Source: an uncultured Clostridia bacterium
GTDB taxonomy: Bacteria > Bacillota > Clostridia > TANB77 > CAG-508
DNA length: 20,124 bases
Direction of reading: 5' to 3'
Assembly (NCBI GenBank): GCA_947629965.1
Contig: CANRFS010000007.1
Span: 1-20,124, forward strand
Within the stretch, counting starts at the first letter, position 1; each line of letters opens with the position of its first letter. The position numbers and the translations under genes were made by a program. A model generated the notes under the pieces. The model saw only the letters and a list, made by a program, of their open reading frames with translations. It searched no databases and had not been told where the DNA came from. This document shows, piece after piece, positions 7,550-15,873 of the stretch.

Positions 7550-9848
7550 ATGCTATGTTCAAATTGTCATAAAAATACAGCTGTAATTTTTACTAAAAAA
7601 ATAGATGGAAATAAAAGCTCTGTTGAAGGACTTTGTTATAATTGTGCAAAAGAGAAAGGAATTAATCCTTTAGAAATTTTATCAAAACAAGCAAATCTTT
7701 CTGAAGATGAATTAAATGATATATCAAAACAATTTGAAAATTTATTTGATGATATATCTGAAAATATTGACATGGATGATTTAAATCCAGATGATATAGA
7801 ATCAAATGGTGGTATTCCTCTAGGTTCTATCTTTTCTAATATGTTTGGAAACAAATCTTCTGAAGCAAATAATGATAAAGATGACTTAAATTCTAACTCT
7901 AAGAAAAAGGTTAAAACTGAGAAAAGGCCAAAAGAGAAAAAGAAAAGCTTTTTAGATATTTATGGAACTAATTTAACAAATAAAGCTAGAAAAAATGAAT
8001 TAGATATTGTTATTGGACGTGATAAAGAAATTGAAAGAGTTATTCAAATATTAAATAGACGTTCTAAAAATAATCCTTGCTTAATTGGCGAGCCAGGTGT
8101 TCGGAAAGACAGCTATTGCACAAGGTTTAGCAATTAAAATTGCTGAGCAAAAGGTTCCTGCGAAATTATTAAATAAAGAGGTTTATTTACTTGATATGAC
8201 AGCAATAATTGCAGGTACTCAATTTAGAGGTCAATTCGAAGGTAGAATGAAAACTTTAATTGACGAGTGTAAGCAAGCTGGTAATATTATTTTAGTTATT
8301 GATGAAATTCACAACATAATAGGTGCAGGCGACGCTGAGCACTCAATGAATGCTGCAAATATTTTAAAACCTTCTTTAACAAATGGAGAAATTCAATTAA
8401 TAGGAACTACTACTTTAAAAGAATATAGAAAATATATAGAAAAAGACTCTGCTTTAGAGAGAAGATTTCAACCAGTTCTTGTTGAAGAACCTAATATTGA
8501 TGATACTATTGAAATTTTAAAAGGAATTAAAAAATATTACGAAGATTTTCATAAAGTAAAAATTTCTAATGACGTAATTGCACAAACTGTAAAAATGTCT
8601 GAAAAATATATCCATGACAGATTCTTGCCAGATAAGGCAATAGATATATTAGACGAAGCTTGTTCAAAAATCAACTTAGGAAATAAAGAATTATACGAAT
8701 TAGAAGTGCTTAAAAACAGACTTGCTAAAATTCAAGAAGAAAAAGAAGAGGCAGTTGAATCTGATTCAATTGAAGATTATCAAAAAGCTGCTGATTTAAA
8801 AACAGAAGAATGTAATATTTTGCAAAGAATAGAAGAATTAAATTCGAAATTAGAATTAACAAATCTTACTGTAAATGATATAGCAGAAGTAATTGAACAT
8901 TCTACAAAAATACCTGTTAAAAAGATTACAGAAGCTGAAACTGTTAAATTATTAAATCTTGAACAAAACTTGCATAATAGAATAATAGGTCAAAATGCTG
9001 CAGTCGAAGCAGTTTCTCGTGCTATTAGAAGAAATAGAGCTGGACTTCAAAGTACAAAAAGACCACCTTCATTTATATTTGTAGGTCCAACTGGTGTTGG
9101 AAAAACTGAACTTGCAAAAACGTTAGCTTATGAAATGTTTGGAACAGAAGATTCAATGATTAGAATTGATATGTCTGAATATATGGAAAGTCATTCAACT
9201 TCTAAATTAATTGGTTCTCCTCCAGGATATGTAGGTTATGATGATGCAGGGCAATTAACTGAAAAGGTAAGAAGAAAGCCTTATTCAATAATACTTTTAG
9301 ATGAAATTGAAAAAGCTCATCCAGATGTATTTAACATTCTTCTTCAAATTTTAGATGATGGCAAACTTACAGATTCTCAAGGAAATACAGTAAGTTTTGA
9401 AAATACTATAATCATTATGACTTCAAATGCTGGTTCTAATTTAAATAACAATTCTATAGGCTTTGGTAAACAAACTGTAGATAAAGGAAAAATTGAATCT
9501 GCTTTAAAGGAAGTTTTTAGACCAGAATTTTTAAATAGAGTTGATGAAGTAGTTGTTTTTGATAGTTTAAATAAAGAACAATTATTGCAAATTATAGATT
9601 TATTGCTAAATTCAACAGCAAAAGCCTTAGCTGATAAAGACATAAATTTAGAAGTATCAGACTCTGCTAAAAATTATATTTTAGAAAAGGGAACAGATTT
9701 AAAATATGGTGCAAGGCCTTTAAGACGTGCAATACAAAGATATGTAGAAGACTTTATTTCTGATATGATATTAAGATCAGAGGTATTTGCAGGTCAAACT
9801 ATTATAGTTGATTTTGATGGAAATGAATTAACATTTAATGTAAAATAA
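7550..9848 (+). CDS. clpE: ClpE-type AAA+ unfoldase (Clp ATPase), with +1 frameshift at CGG
   Basis: ATP-dependent protein unfoldase that feeds the ClpP protease. Instead of the Clp N-domain it has an N-terminal zinc finger (Cys3, Cys6, Cys29, Cys32), as in ClpE, then an acidic linker and two AAA+ modules. A UVR-like coiled segment lies between them. D1 Walker A GEPGVGKT is at about 180-187 and Walker B VIDE at about 249-252; D2 GPTGVGKT is at about 512-519 and LLDE at about 582-585. The frame breaks in D1 Walker A: after GEPGV the next codon is CGG (8102-8104). Skipping C8102 gives GGA AAG ACA (GKT) and one continuous 765-residue product. Without the shift, translation stops 12 codons after CGG, leaving only the zinc finger and linker. 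The D2 P-loop lacks the extra C. A promoter lies upstream; pgsA follows after 14 nt. Confidence 0.93.
8102..8104 (+). other. Recoding site: in-frame CGG in clpE, +1 shift
   Basis: Zero frame reads GGT GTT CGG AAA GAC; skipping C8102 gives GGT GTT GGA AAG ACA (GVGKT). Exactly 184 codons precede it and 582 codons, including the stop, follow in the shifted frame. The position in Walker A is identical to the pcrA site. Confidence 0.87.
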
Positions 9849-9862
9849 TTTATGGAGGAAAT

Positions 9863-10456
9863 ATGTTTAAACATGTACCAAATATTCTAACAATTATACG
9901 ATTTTTACTTATTCCAATTATTATAGGCTTCGCAATTGCTCATGAATATATCGCAGCAATAATAGTTCTTACTATTTCTGGAATAACTGATATATTAGAT
10001 GGATTTATTGCAAGAAAGTTTAATTTCATAACCGACTTTGGAAAACTAATGGATCCTTTAGCTGATAAAGCAACTCAAGTTGCATTGCTCGGAACTTTAG
10101 CTTTGCAAAAGATTATTCCAATGTGGATTATAGTAATAGTTATTATAAAAGAATTCTTAATGATTTCTGGAGCTTCTTTCCTTTATGGTAAAGAGCTTGT
10201 AGTATCTAGTAAATGGTATGGAAAACTTGCAACAGTGTTATTTTATGTAGCAATAGTATGTTCATTATTTACTGAATATTGGAATGGACCATTGACTGAT
10301 CATATAGAATATAGTCTTCCACAACTTCCAGAATTTCATCAATATATATACTATTTAGCTATACTTGCAACAATATTTTCTCTTGTAATGTATGTTAAGG
10401 CATTTTATTTGCAGGGATATTTAAAAAAAGCACTAAAACAAGGTAAAGACAAATAA
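9863..10456 (+). CDS. pgsA: CDP-alcohol phosphatidyltransferase (phosphatidylglycerophosphate synthase)
   Basis: Makes phosphatidylglycerol phosphate from CDP-diacylglycerol and glycerol-3-phosphate at the membrane. The family signature D-x2-DG-x2-AR-x8-G-x3-D-x3-D is complete in DILDGFIARKF through GKLMDPLAD. The 197 residues contain several hydrophobic helices, and the length is typical of PgsA. The start has GGAGG 4 nt before the ATG at 9863. It follows clpE by 14 nt and ends at a bidirectional terminator. It uses CGA for the conserved Arg in ILTIIRFLL, showing that CGA is a normal sense codon here. A CTC GGA in the gene contains an out-of-frame CGG that causes no break. Confidence 0.92.
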   Translation: MFKHVPNILTIIRFLLIPIIIGFAIAHEYIAAIIVLTISGITDILDGFIARKFNFITDFGKLMDPLADKATQVALLGTLALQKIIPMWIIVIVIIKEFLMISGASFLYGKELVVSSKWYGKLATVLFYVAIVCSLFTEYWNGPLTDHIEYSLPQLPEFHQYIYYLAILATIFSLVMYVKAFYLQGYLKKALKQGKDK

Positions 10457-10465
10457 TAATAAATT

Positions 10466-10503
10466 AAAAAATGAAGGTTTTAAAGTATAAACCTTCATTT
10501 TTT
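10466..10503. terminator. Bidirectional intrinsic terminator (pgsA / BofC-like gene)
   Basis: AAAAAATGAAGGTTT (10466-10480) pairs with AAACCTTCATTTTTT (10489-10503) around an 8-nt loop. The T-run on each strand suits the convergent genes on both sides. Confidence 0.85.
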
Positions 10504-10504
10504 A

Positions 10505-11104
10505 TTATTCGAAGTCTTCAAGTGTTTTATTTAATTCCTTATCTGTATAAACTTTAATTCCATTTCTTATTTGCTCTAGATCTTCTTCTGCGAGATACTC
10601 TGTAGATATTTCTGTTGTATTAAAAAATGTGGGATTTTCATTTTCATCTAGCTTATATATTGTAATATACCCATCTTCTTCTTTTAAGAGATAGTGTTCA
10701 TCGCAAAATTCATCTACTTCTTTATATAAAACTATTTCTGTAGGTGTAAATCTTTGTACTTCCCAGTTGCTAAATCTTTGTTTTAATTCTTCTTCTGTCA
10801 TATTAACATCCGCTTCTTCTATGCTTTGCCTAGTTTCAATTAAATGCTTGCAAGATTCATGATATACTTTTAAAATTATTGTGCAATTTGGAGATGTTTT
10901 TTCTTCATCACTATTTGTTGTAACTAAACTTGCTATTTCTTCATATTCTAATCCGCTTAAGGCAGTACATTCATCTTCTACCTTTTCTGCTGTATACATT
11001 TTTTGTTCATTGCTTATTTTATTTATTCTATATACATATATTCCTGTTAGAAAGCCTAAAATAATTCCAATGGTTATTATCACTATAATTGTATATTTTT
11101 TCAT
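10505..11104 (-). CDS. Membrane-anchored protein with BofC C-terminal-like domain
   Basis: A 199-residue protein with a single N-terminal helix (about residues 5-25, IIVIITIGIILGFLTGIYVY). The C-terminal part HYLLKEEDGYITIYKLDENE, followed by an EISTEYL strand, IRNGIKVYTDKEL and a terminal LEDFE, follows the pattern of the BofC C-terminal domain. In Bacillus, BofC is a forespore protein acting in the SpoIVB/sigma-K checkpoint, but isolated domains of this kind in Clostridia have no proven role. A second variable region holds several Cys residues. Its stop is 2 nt from the terminator it shares with pgsA. The assignment is pattern-based and moderate. Confidence 0.55.
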   Translation of the reverse strand: MKKYTIIVIITIGIILGFLTGIYVYRINKISNEQKMYTAEKVEDECTALSGLEYEEIASLVTTNSDEEKTSPNCTIILKVYHESCKHLIETRQSIEEADVNMTEEELKQRFSNWEVQRFTPTEIVLYKEVDEFCDEHYLLKEEDGYITIYKLDENENPTFFNTTEISTEYLAEEDLEQIRNGIKVYTDKELNKTLEDFE

Positions 11105-11161
11105 CTATCATCACCAGTTTTATCTTTTCCAACATTTAGTCAAAATATACAATTATTAATT

Positions 11162-11506
11162 TTAATTTGTTTTTAAATATAATTGAACCGCTTCTTTTAT
11201 TAATTCATTTATACTAATTCTTTTTTCAATTGATTTCATCTTTGCTTTATTATGGAGATCTACTCCTAGTCTAACATTTAATGAACCTTTGCATTGTTTT
11301 TCTGGTATTTCATTATTAGCTTTGCAGTCTTCTAGGTAAGAATCAATTGAGTCTTTAAAATCCTTTTTTAAATCTTTAACATTATTCCCTTCAAACAAAA
11401 TTAATGTATTCTTTAAACCTTCTATTTTCCCCCAAAAGCATTCATCCTCGTCACTATATTTTATTTCTGCCCAATATCCTTTATATTTCATAATATTATT
11501 CATCAT
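11162..11506 (-). CDS. hicB: HicB-family antitoxin
   Basis: The N-terminal half (MKYKGYWAEIKYSDEDECFWG, GNNVKDLKKDF, IDSYLEDC) is the HicB partial RNase-H-like fold that covers HicA. The C-terminal part (SLNVRLGVDLHNKAKM, ISINELIKEAVQLYL) is a ribbon-helix-helix DNA-binding domain. It neutralises the HicA toxin and probably represses its own operon. I place the start at ATG 11506, which overlaps the hicA TGA as ATGA with GGAGG 5 nt upstream; an in-frame ATG 12 nt further out (11518) lacks its own ribosome site. About 114 residues, typical. Confidence 0.85.
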   Translation of the reverse strand: MMNNIMKYKGYWAEIKYSDEDECFWGKIEGLKNTLILFEGNNVKDLKKDFKDSIDSYLEDCKANNEIPEKQCKGSLNVRLGVDLHNKAKMKSIEKRISINELIKEAVQLYLKTN

Positions 11507-11757
11507 ATTAACCTCCATCCTTCTAATGACTCAATTATTTCATTAATTTTATACATTTTCACTATATTACTTGGGTGTGGCTTATGTAATCTTATTTTTC
11601 TATTCATGTTATCTTTAAATTCTACTCTTGATCCAGATGTTTTACCTTTATCATTTTCATAAAATCCTAAATAATTTAATAATGTTTTTAATTCATCATA
11701 TGTAAAATCTTTTGGTTTAGATTTTAATTTTTCTAATAGTTTTTCTTGCTTACTCAT
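11503..11757 (-). CDS. hicA: HicA-family mRNA interferase toxin
   Basis: An 84-residue small RNA-binding toxin. The dsRBD-like fold pattern is visible in LLEKLKSKPKDFTYDELKTL, then GSRVEF, and the catalytic-type histidine in RKIRLHKPHP at about residues 58-61, followed by a closing helix. HicA cleaves mRNA when free of HicB. It starts at ATG 11757 with GGAG 6 nt upstream. A perfect 18-bp palindrome, a candidate operator, lies 28 nt upstream. The pair sits just after comEC in the same direction and may also be reached by read-through. Confidence 0.85.
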   Translation of the reverse strand: MSKQEKLLEKLKSKPKDFTYDELKTLLNYLGFYENDKGKTSGSRVEFKDNMNRKIRLHKPHPSNIVKMYKINEIIESLEGWRLI

Positions 11758-11784
11758 ATATTATACTCCTTTGTTTTTAATTTT

Positions 11785-11802
11785 GCAACTAAATTTAGTT
11801 GC
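11785..11802. promoter_or_regulatory. 18-bp perfect palindrome upstream of hicA, candidate HicB operator
   Basis: GCAACTAAATTTAGTTGC is fully self-complementary and lies in the short gap between the comEC stop and hicA. No T-run follows it on the minus strand, so it is a poor terminator for comEC. Ribbon-helix-helix HicB proteins bind palindromic operators next to hicA, so an operator role is a reasonable inference. Confidence 0.5.
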
Positions 11803-11804
11803 AT

Positions 11805-14182
11805 TTAATTTAATAATTTTTTCAGTTTTAATTCTCCTTTATTGGTCACTCTAATTTCTATTTCGCCCATTTCGTCTGTTCTGCATATTTTGCAATTTAT
11901 GTTCTCTAATCTTTGCAACACTTCTTCGTTTGGATGCCCAAACTTGTTATTTTCTCCTACTCCTATTAATGCAATTCTTGGATTTACTGCTTTAATAAAT
12001 TCTTCACTTGACGAGGTTTTCGATCCATGATGTGGTACTTTTATAATTGTGCTTTTTAATTCATTTGCAGTATATTTGTCTACAATATTTTCTTCTGACT
12101 TTTCTATATCTCCAGAAAATAGTATTGAAAATTGCTTATATGTAAGTTTTGCAACTATTGAGTTATTATTTAAATCATCGTATTCTTGATTTTGTGGTGG
12201 ATAAAATATATTTAAATTTACATTTTTATCAATATTTAATTTATCTCCCTGCTTTACAAAGGTTACTTTTATTCTTTTTGAATTTATGATGTTTGCAATA
12301 TTTTTATATTCATCACAAAAATAGCTTTGCTTAGATATTAAAATATTTTTTACTTCTAATTTTTGAATTACGTCTATTAAGCCATTACAATGGTCACTAT
12401 CAAAGTGAGAAATCATCACATAGTCTAATTTATTTATTCTTCTGTCTAGTAAATACGAAAGAACTACATCTGTTTTCCCTTCTCCTCCATCTACTAATAT
12501 TTTTTTATTATTTGGTGTAATTATTAAGCATGAATCTCCTTGTCCTACATCAATAAAATATATTCTTAAGTCTTTTGGAATTATTTGATACAAATATGAA
12601 AACACATTGAACAAAATTATTATGGTTAAAATGCCTATTACAAGCGCTTTTATAGTTTTTCTTTTTAATAGCTTTTTTTGAAATAATCTTAAGTTTGTTT
12701 TTGAATTATATAGAGTTAAAATATAGTTTGATATAAATGCTATGCAATAAATAAATATTATTGAAATTAAATATGGTGTTTTTATTAAAATACTACTTAA
12801 TGGAAGTTTTGCAGTAAAGCCAGAAATAAATATTAGAGTTTTCAGGCTTAAATTTAGTGGCATTGCAAACATCTTTGCTAATGTGAAAGAAATTAATGAT
12901 ACAAAAATTGTTATAAATCCTAATATTATATTTATTCCTAAAAACGGACTTGCTAAAATGTTGGAAATAAAAAATGTTAATGATATGGTATTAAACTTAA
13001 GTGCCATTATTGGCATTATCATTATTTGTGCTGATATTGTAACAGATAACAATTTTGCTATTTTGCCTTTTATTTTTATTTTGTTTAAACTTTTTTCTAC
13101 ATTTTTATTAAATAATATGATTCCAATTGTACCTAAATATGAAAGTTCCAAACCTATTTCATTTATAGAAAATGGATTTATAATTAAGATGATTAATAAT
13201 GAAATTGATATGCTTGTTGCAAAATCTTGTTTTCTATATAGCAGATTTGCTCCTAAAACTATTATACTCATAAAACAAGCTCTTGTTACAGACGCAGTAA
13301 AATTTGTTATAAACATGAATAAAATTAATACTATAATTGTAATTATGTATGTCCATTTTTTCGACGCTCTACTCTTGCTTAAAATATATGTTATACCAAG
13401 TATTATATATGATGTATGCGCCCCAGATACCGAAAGCATATGTGATAGATTGCTAATTTTAAAATTTTGTATTATATCTTCTGATATTTGGGACTTATCT
13501 CCTATTAATATTCCAATTAGCAATTTACTTGTTTCCTGTGGTAATAGATTATCTACTGTATTTATTATGTAGTTTCTTATTTTATTAGATAAAATAAGAA
13601 AAATATTTAATTTGTTTTTTTGAATAATTTCTATATTATCTGTTTTTATACTTCCATATATCTTTTTTGTTTTTAAATATTCTCTATAATCGAATCCTTT
13701 ATAATTTCTAGCCACACTTGGCTTTATATATTCGCCATCAAATTCTATTAAATCTCCATATTGTAACTTTTTATTTTCTTTTTTATCTGCAAACAAATAA
13801 AATTTTTTGCCTTTATATTTTCCTTCCTTAATTTTTATTGTATATGTATAGTTGTATTCTTTTTCCACTGCGTCACCGTATTATTACAGCTTTTGCATTT
13901 ACAGTACTTGGAATATTTTTATAGAAAGTATCATATTTTGAATTTAAATATAGTAGATATGTATTTGAAATCAATGCAGATATTATAAGAAGTAAAATTA
14001 CGTTAGTTTTAAAAAACACGTTAATGTATCTTCTAAAATTGTATTTATCTAAATTTAATTTATATATTATATAGATTAAGAATATCACAGGTAAAATAAA
14101 GACTATACTTTGTTTTAAGTATAGCCCATATATAATACCTATTAAATATCCGAATTGTACATATTAAAACTGGTCTTTTAAT
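11805..14182 (-). CDS. comEC: ComEC/Rec2 DNA-uptake channel, with two +1 frameshifts at CGG
   Basis: Membrane channel and nuclease-like protein that brings single-stranded DNA into the cell in natural transformation. Order: N-terminal helices and DUF4131 OB-like domain; the Competence domain with many membrane helices (LSHMLSVSGAHTSYI); then a metallo-beta-lactamase-like domain (IDVGQGDSCLII, ISHFDSDHCNG, VPHHGSKTSSSEEF). The gene is split into three readings. From an ATT start at 14182 (GGAG 9 nt upstream) ten codons read IKRPVLICTI; CGG (14152-14150) follows, and skipping its C continues GYLIGIIYGLYL for 91 codons. A second CGG (13878-13876), directly followed by TGA, is passed the same way: AKAVII then GDAVEKEYNYTYTIK. 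The 791-residue product is family-typical. It lies 31 nt downstream of the NlpC/P60 gene. The start codon is the least certain part. Confidence 0.88.
13876..13878 (-). other. Recoding site: in-frame CGG in comEC (second), +1 shift
   Basis: Zero frame reads GTA ATA ATA CGG TGA, a stop right after CGG. Skipping C13878 gives GGT GAC GCA GTG GAA AAA, continuing DUF4131 without a gap. The downstream GTG at 13868 can look like a gene start, but it has no ribosome site and would cut DUF4131 in half. Confidence 0.85.
14150..14152 (-). other. Recoding site: in-frame CGG in comEC (first), +1 shift
   Basis: Frame reads ATA TGT ACA ATT CGG ATA; skipping C14152 gives ATT GGA TAT TTA ATA GGT, joining KRPVLICTI to GYLIGIIYG, the normal first membrane helix of ComEC. 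It is codon 11 if the ATT start is right. It depends on that start, so it is slightly less certain than the second comEC site. Confidence 0.75.
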
Positions 14183-14213
14183 ATTTTATCACTCCAATAT
14201 TTATAAGCTCCCC

Positions 14214-15557
14214 CTATTTTACTATTCTTCTTGCCGAATAATAATATTTATAATAATATCCACTGTTTATAGTATCTGTTTTAACGCCTGTTCTACTATT
14301 TGCTGAGTGTACAATTTGTCCTCCACCAATATAGATTCCAACATGTCCTATGCTTCCACCAGAACCATTATTGAAAAATACTAAATCTCCAGGCATCAAA
14401 TTATCTTTTGAAACTGCTGTTCCCTTAGTTGATTGATCTTTGCAAGTTCTACCAATTGAATATCCAAATGAATTATATACATAACTTGCAAATCCTGAGC
14501 AGTCAAATCCTGTACTTGGACTTGATCCTCCATATACATAATTATATCCTATATATTTTTTTGCAAATGAAGCTATGTCACTTCCTTCTGAAGAACTTGA
14601 ATTTGTAGATTTATCTTCTTCTGTAGTTTGTGTAGTTTCAGCTACTGTAGTTTGTTCACTATTATCTTCTTGCACAGCTGTTTTTCTTTCTGCATTAGAG
14701 CTTCTGCTTGTAACTTCTGCTACTGGTTTATCTGATACTAAGGATTTTGATACATATCCTGTTATATCTTGATATTCTATTTTATAAAAATCTCCTTCTT
14801 CTCCAATAATTGTTACTTCTGCGTTCTTAAGAAGTGTATCAATTACTTCTGAAGAAGTACTTGCTTCTTTTCTTATATTTGCAGAAGTGCTTACATTTAT
14901 ATATGCCTTTCTGCTTTCAAATTCAACCTCTGGTTCATCTGTTTTATTAGTTTCGTTTGTTTCATCTTCTTCTGGTTCTTCATTTTCTTGTTCAACTGTT
15001 TTATTCTCAGTATATATAAAATATTTTCTTGCCCAACCTGTGTTTTTTCCATAGGTTATATTTACCCAATTATTTAATTCATAATTGATAATTACTTCTT
15101 GATCTTTTTTTACTGTTGCAATTGTATTTGCTGTAACAGATGGTATTGTATATATTTTTAACTCAGATTTTACTTTTTGTTTTTGCGCATTGTTTGTATT
15201 GTCTTCTGGACTTGCTTCTGGCTCTTCTTCATTTTCTGTTGCTGGTTCTTCTTGATTAGGCTCTTCTTGTTTAGCATCTTCTGCTTTTTCTTCCTCTTCT
15301 TCTACTTCTACATATTCAGCAAACAAATATCCTTCGTTATTATTATATTTTACCTTATACCATTCTTCGCTTTCTTCTAATATTTCTACTTTAGCATTAT
15401 CAGTAACAGTAGTTATTGGATCACTTGTTTTAGATTTTTCTTCTCTTAATACTAAACCACTTGGAGCATTTACTGTTCCTGTTTTTGCAAAAGTTGCTGT
15501 TGTAAATAAAATTATGCTTCCTAGAGTCACTAATGAAATTCTTTTTAATTTATCCAT
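14214..15557 (-). CDS. Secreted SH3b-domain NlpC/P60 peptidoglycan hydrolase
   Basis: A 447-residue exported gamma-D-glutamyl-diamino-acid endopeptidase type. The signal peptide ends at about residue 24 (ATFA). Three bacterial SH3 domains at about 26-86, 130-183 and 217-275 are separated by very acidic Glu/Pro/Asn linkers, and a Ser/Thr-rich linker leads to the NlpC/P60 domain (about 325-447). The catalytic residues Cys353 (FDCSGFASYVY), His405 (GHVGIYIG) and His417 (IVHSAN) are all present. It likely cuts stem peptides during growth or separation. The promoter at 15595-15623 has a perfect consensus, and AAGGAG precedes the ATG. comEC follows in the same transcript, which may couple wall opening with DNA uptake (inference). 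Confidence 0.93.
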   Translation of the reverse strand: MDKLKRISLVTLGSIILFTTATFAKTGTVNAPSGLVLREEKSKTSDPITTVTDNAKVEILEESEEWYKVKYNNNEGYLFAEYVEVEEEEEKAEDAKQEEPNQEEPATENEEEPEASPEDNTNNAQKQKVKSELKIYTIPSVTANTIATVKKDQEVIINYELNNWVNITYGKNTGWARKYFIYTENKTVEQENEEPEEDETNETNKTDEPEVEFESRKAYINVSTSANIRKEASTSSEVIDTLLKNAEVTIIGEEGDFYKIEYQDITGYVSKSLVSDKPVAEVTSRSSNAERKTAVQEDNSEQTTVAETTQTTEEDKSTNSSSSEGSDIASFAKKYIGYNYVYGGSSPSTGFDCSGFASYVYNSFGYSIGRTCKDQSTKGTAVSKDNLMPGDLVFFNNGSGGSIGHVGIYIGGGQIVHSANSRTGVKTDTINSGYYYKYYYSARRIVK

Positions 15558-15594
15558 TAAAAATCTCTCTCCTTAAATTTTTCCATACTTGATA

Positions 15595-15623
15595 ATTATA
15601 CATTTTTTCAGGATTTTTGTCAA
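15595..15623 (-). promoter_or_regulatory. Consensus sigma-A promoter of the NlpC/P60-comEC operon
   Basis: On the minus strand TTGACA (15623-15618), exactly 17 nt, TATAAT (15600-15595): both hexamers match the consensus fully. The -10 box ends 37 nt before the ATG at 15557. Confidence 0.85.
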
Positions 15624-15731
15624 GTTATTGACTATATACGCTCCTTATTAGAATAAAAGTAATCAATATTAATCAAGCGTTGACAAAGAAAGAAGGTATA
15701 AAATCTAATTTACAAAAAAAAGCAAAAAACA

Positions 15732-15760
15732 TTGACAGTAAAAAAAAGACAATATATTAT
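15732..15760 (+). promoter_or_regulatory. Sigma-A promoter of the lectin-tailed prepilin gene
   Basis: TTGACA (15732-15737), a 17-nt spacer and TATTAT (15755-15760). With the start at 15874 the leader would be about 105 nt. The rest of the 15558-15873 gap is A-rich and holds only this promoter and the divergent one. Confidence 0.75.
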
Positions 15761-15873
15761 ATATGTATAAATTAAGATAGACATAAAAGCAATAAAATTT
15801 GGAAAAAATAAAAAAGATTAAAATTAGTCCGTTCAGAAAAGCAAAAAAACAAATGAAGGAGAAAAAAACACAT

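Noticed and set aside
11758..11764. TATAAT just before the hicA ATG as a -10 box
   Set aside because: It touches the start codon and would leave no leader; the adjacent GGAG is better explained as the ribosome site with chance similarity.
12883..13572. 229-residue plus-strand open frame
   Set aside because: Antisense shadow of comEC membrane helices; no ribosome site and low-complexity hydrophobic content.
13866..13868. GTG at 13868 as an independent comEC start
   Set aside because: No ribosome site, and it would split DUF4131; the upstream frames encode the matching first part of the same domain.
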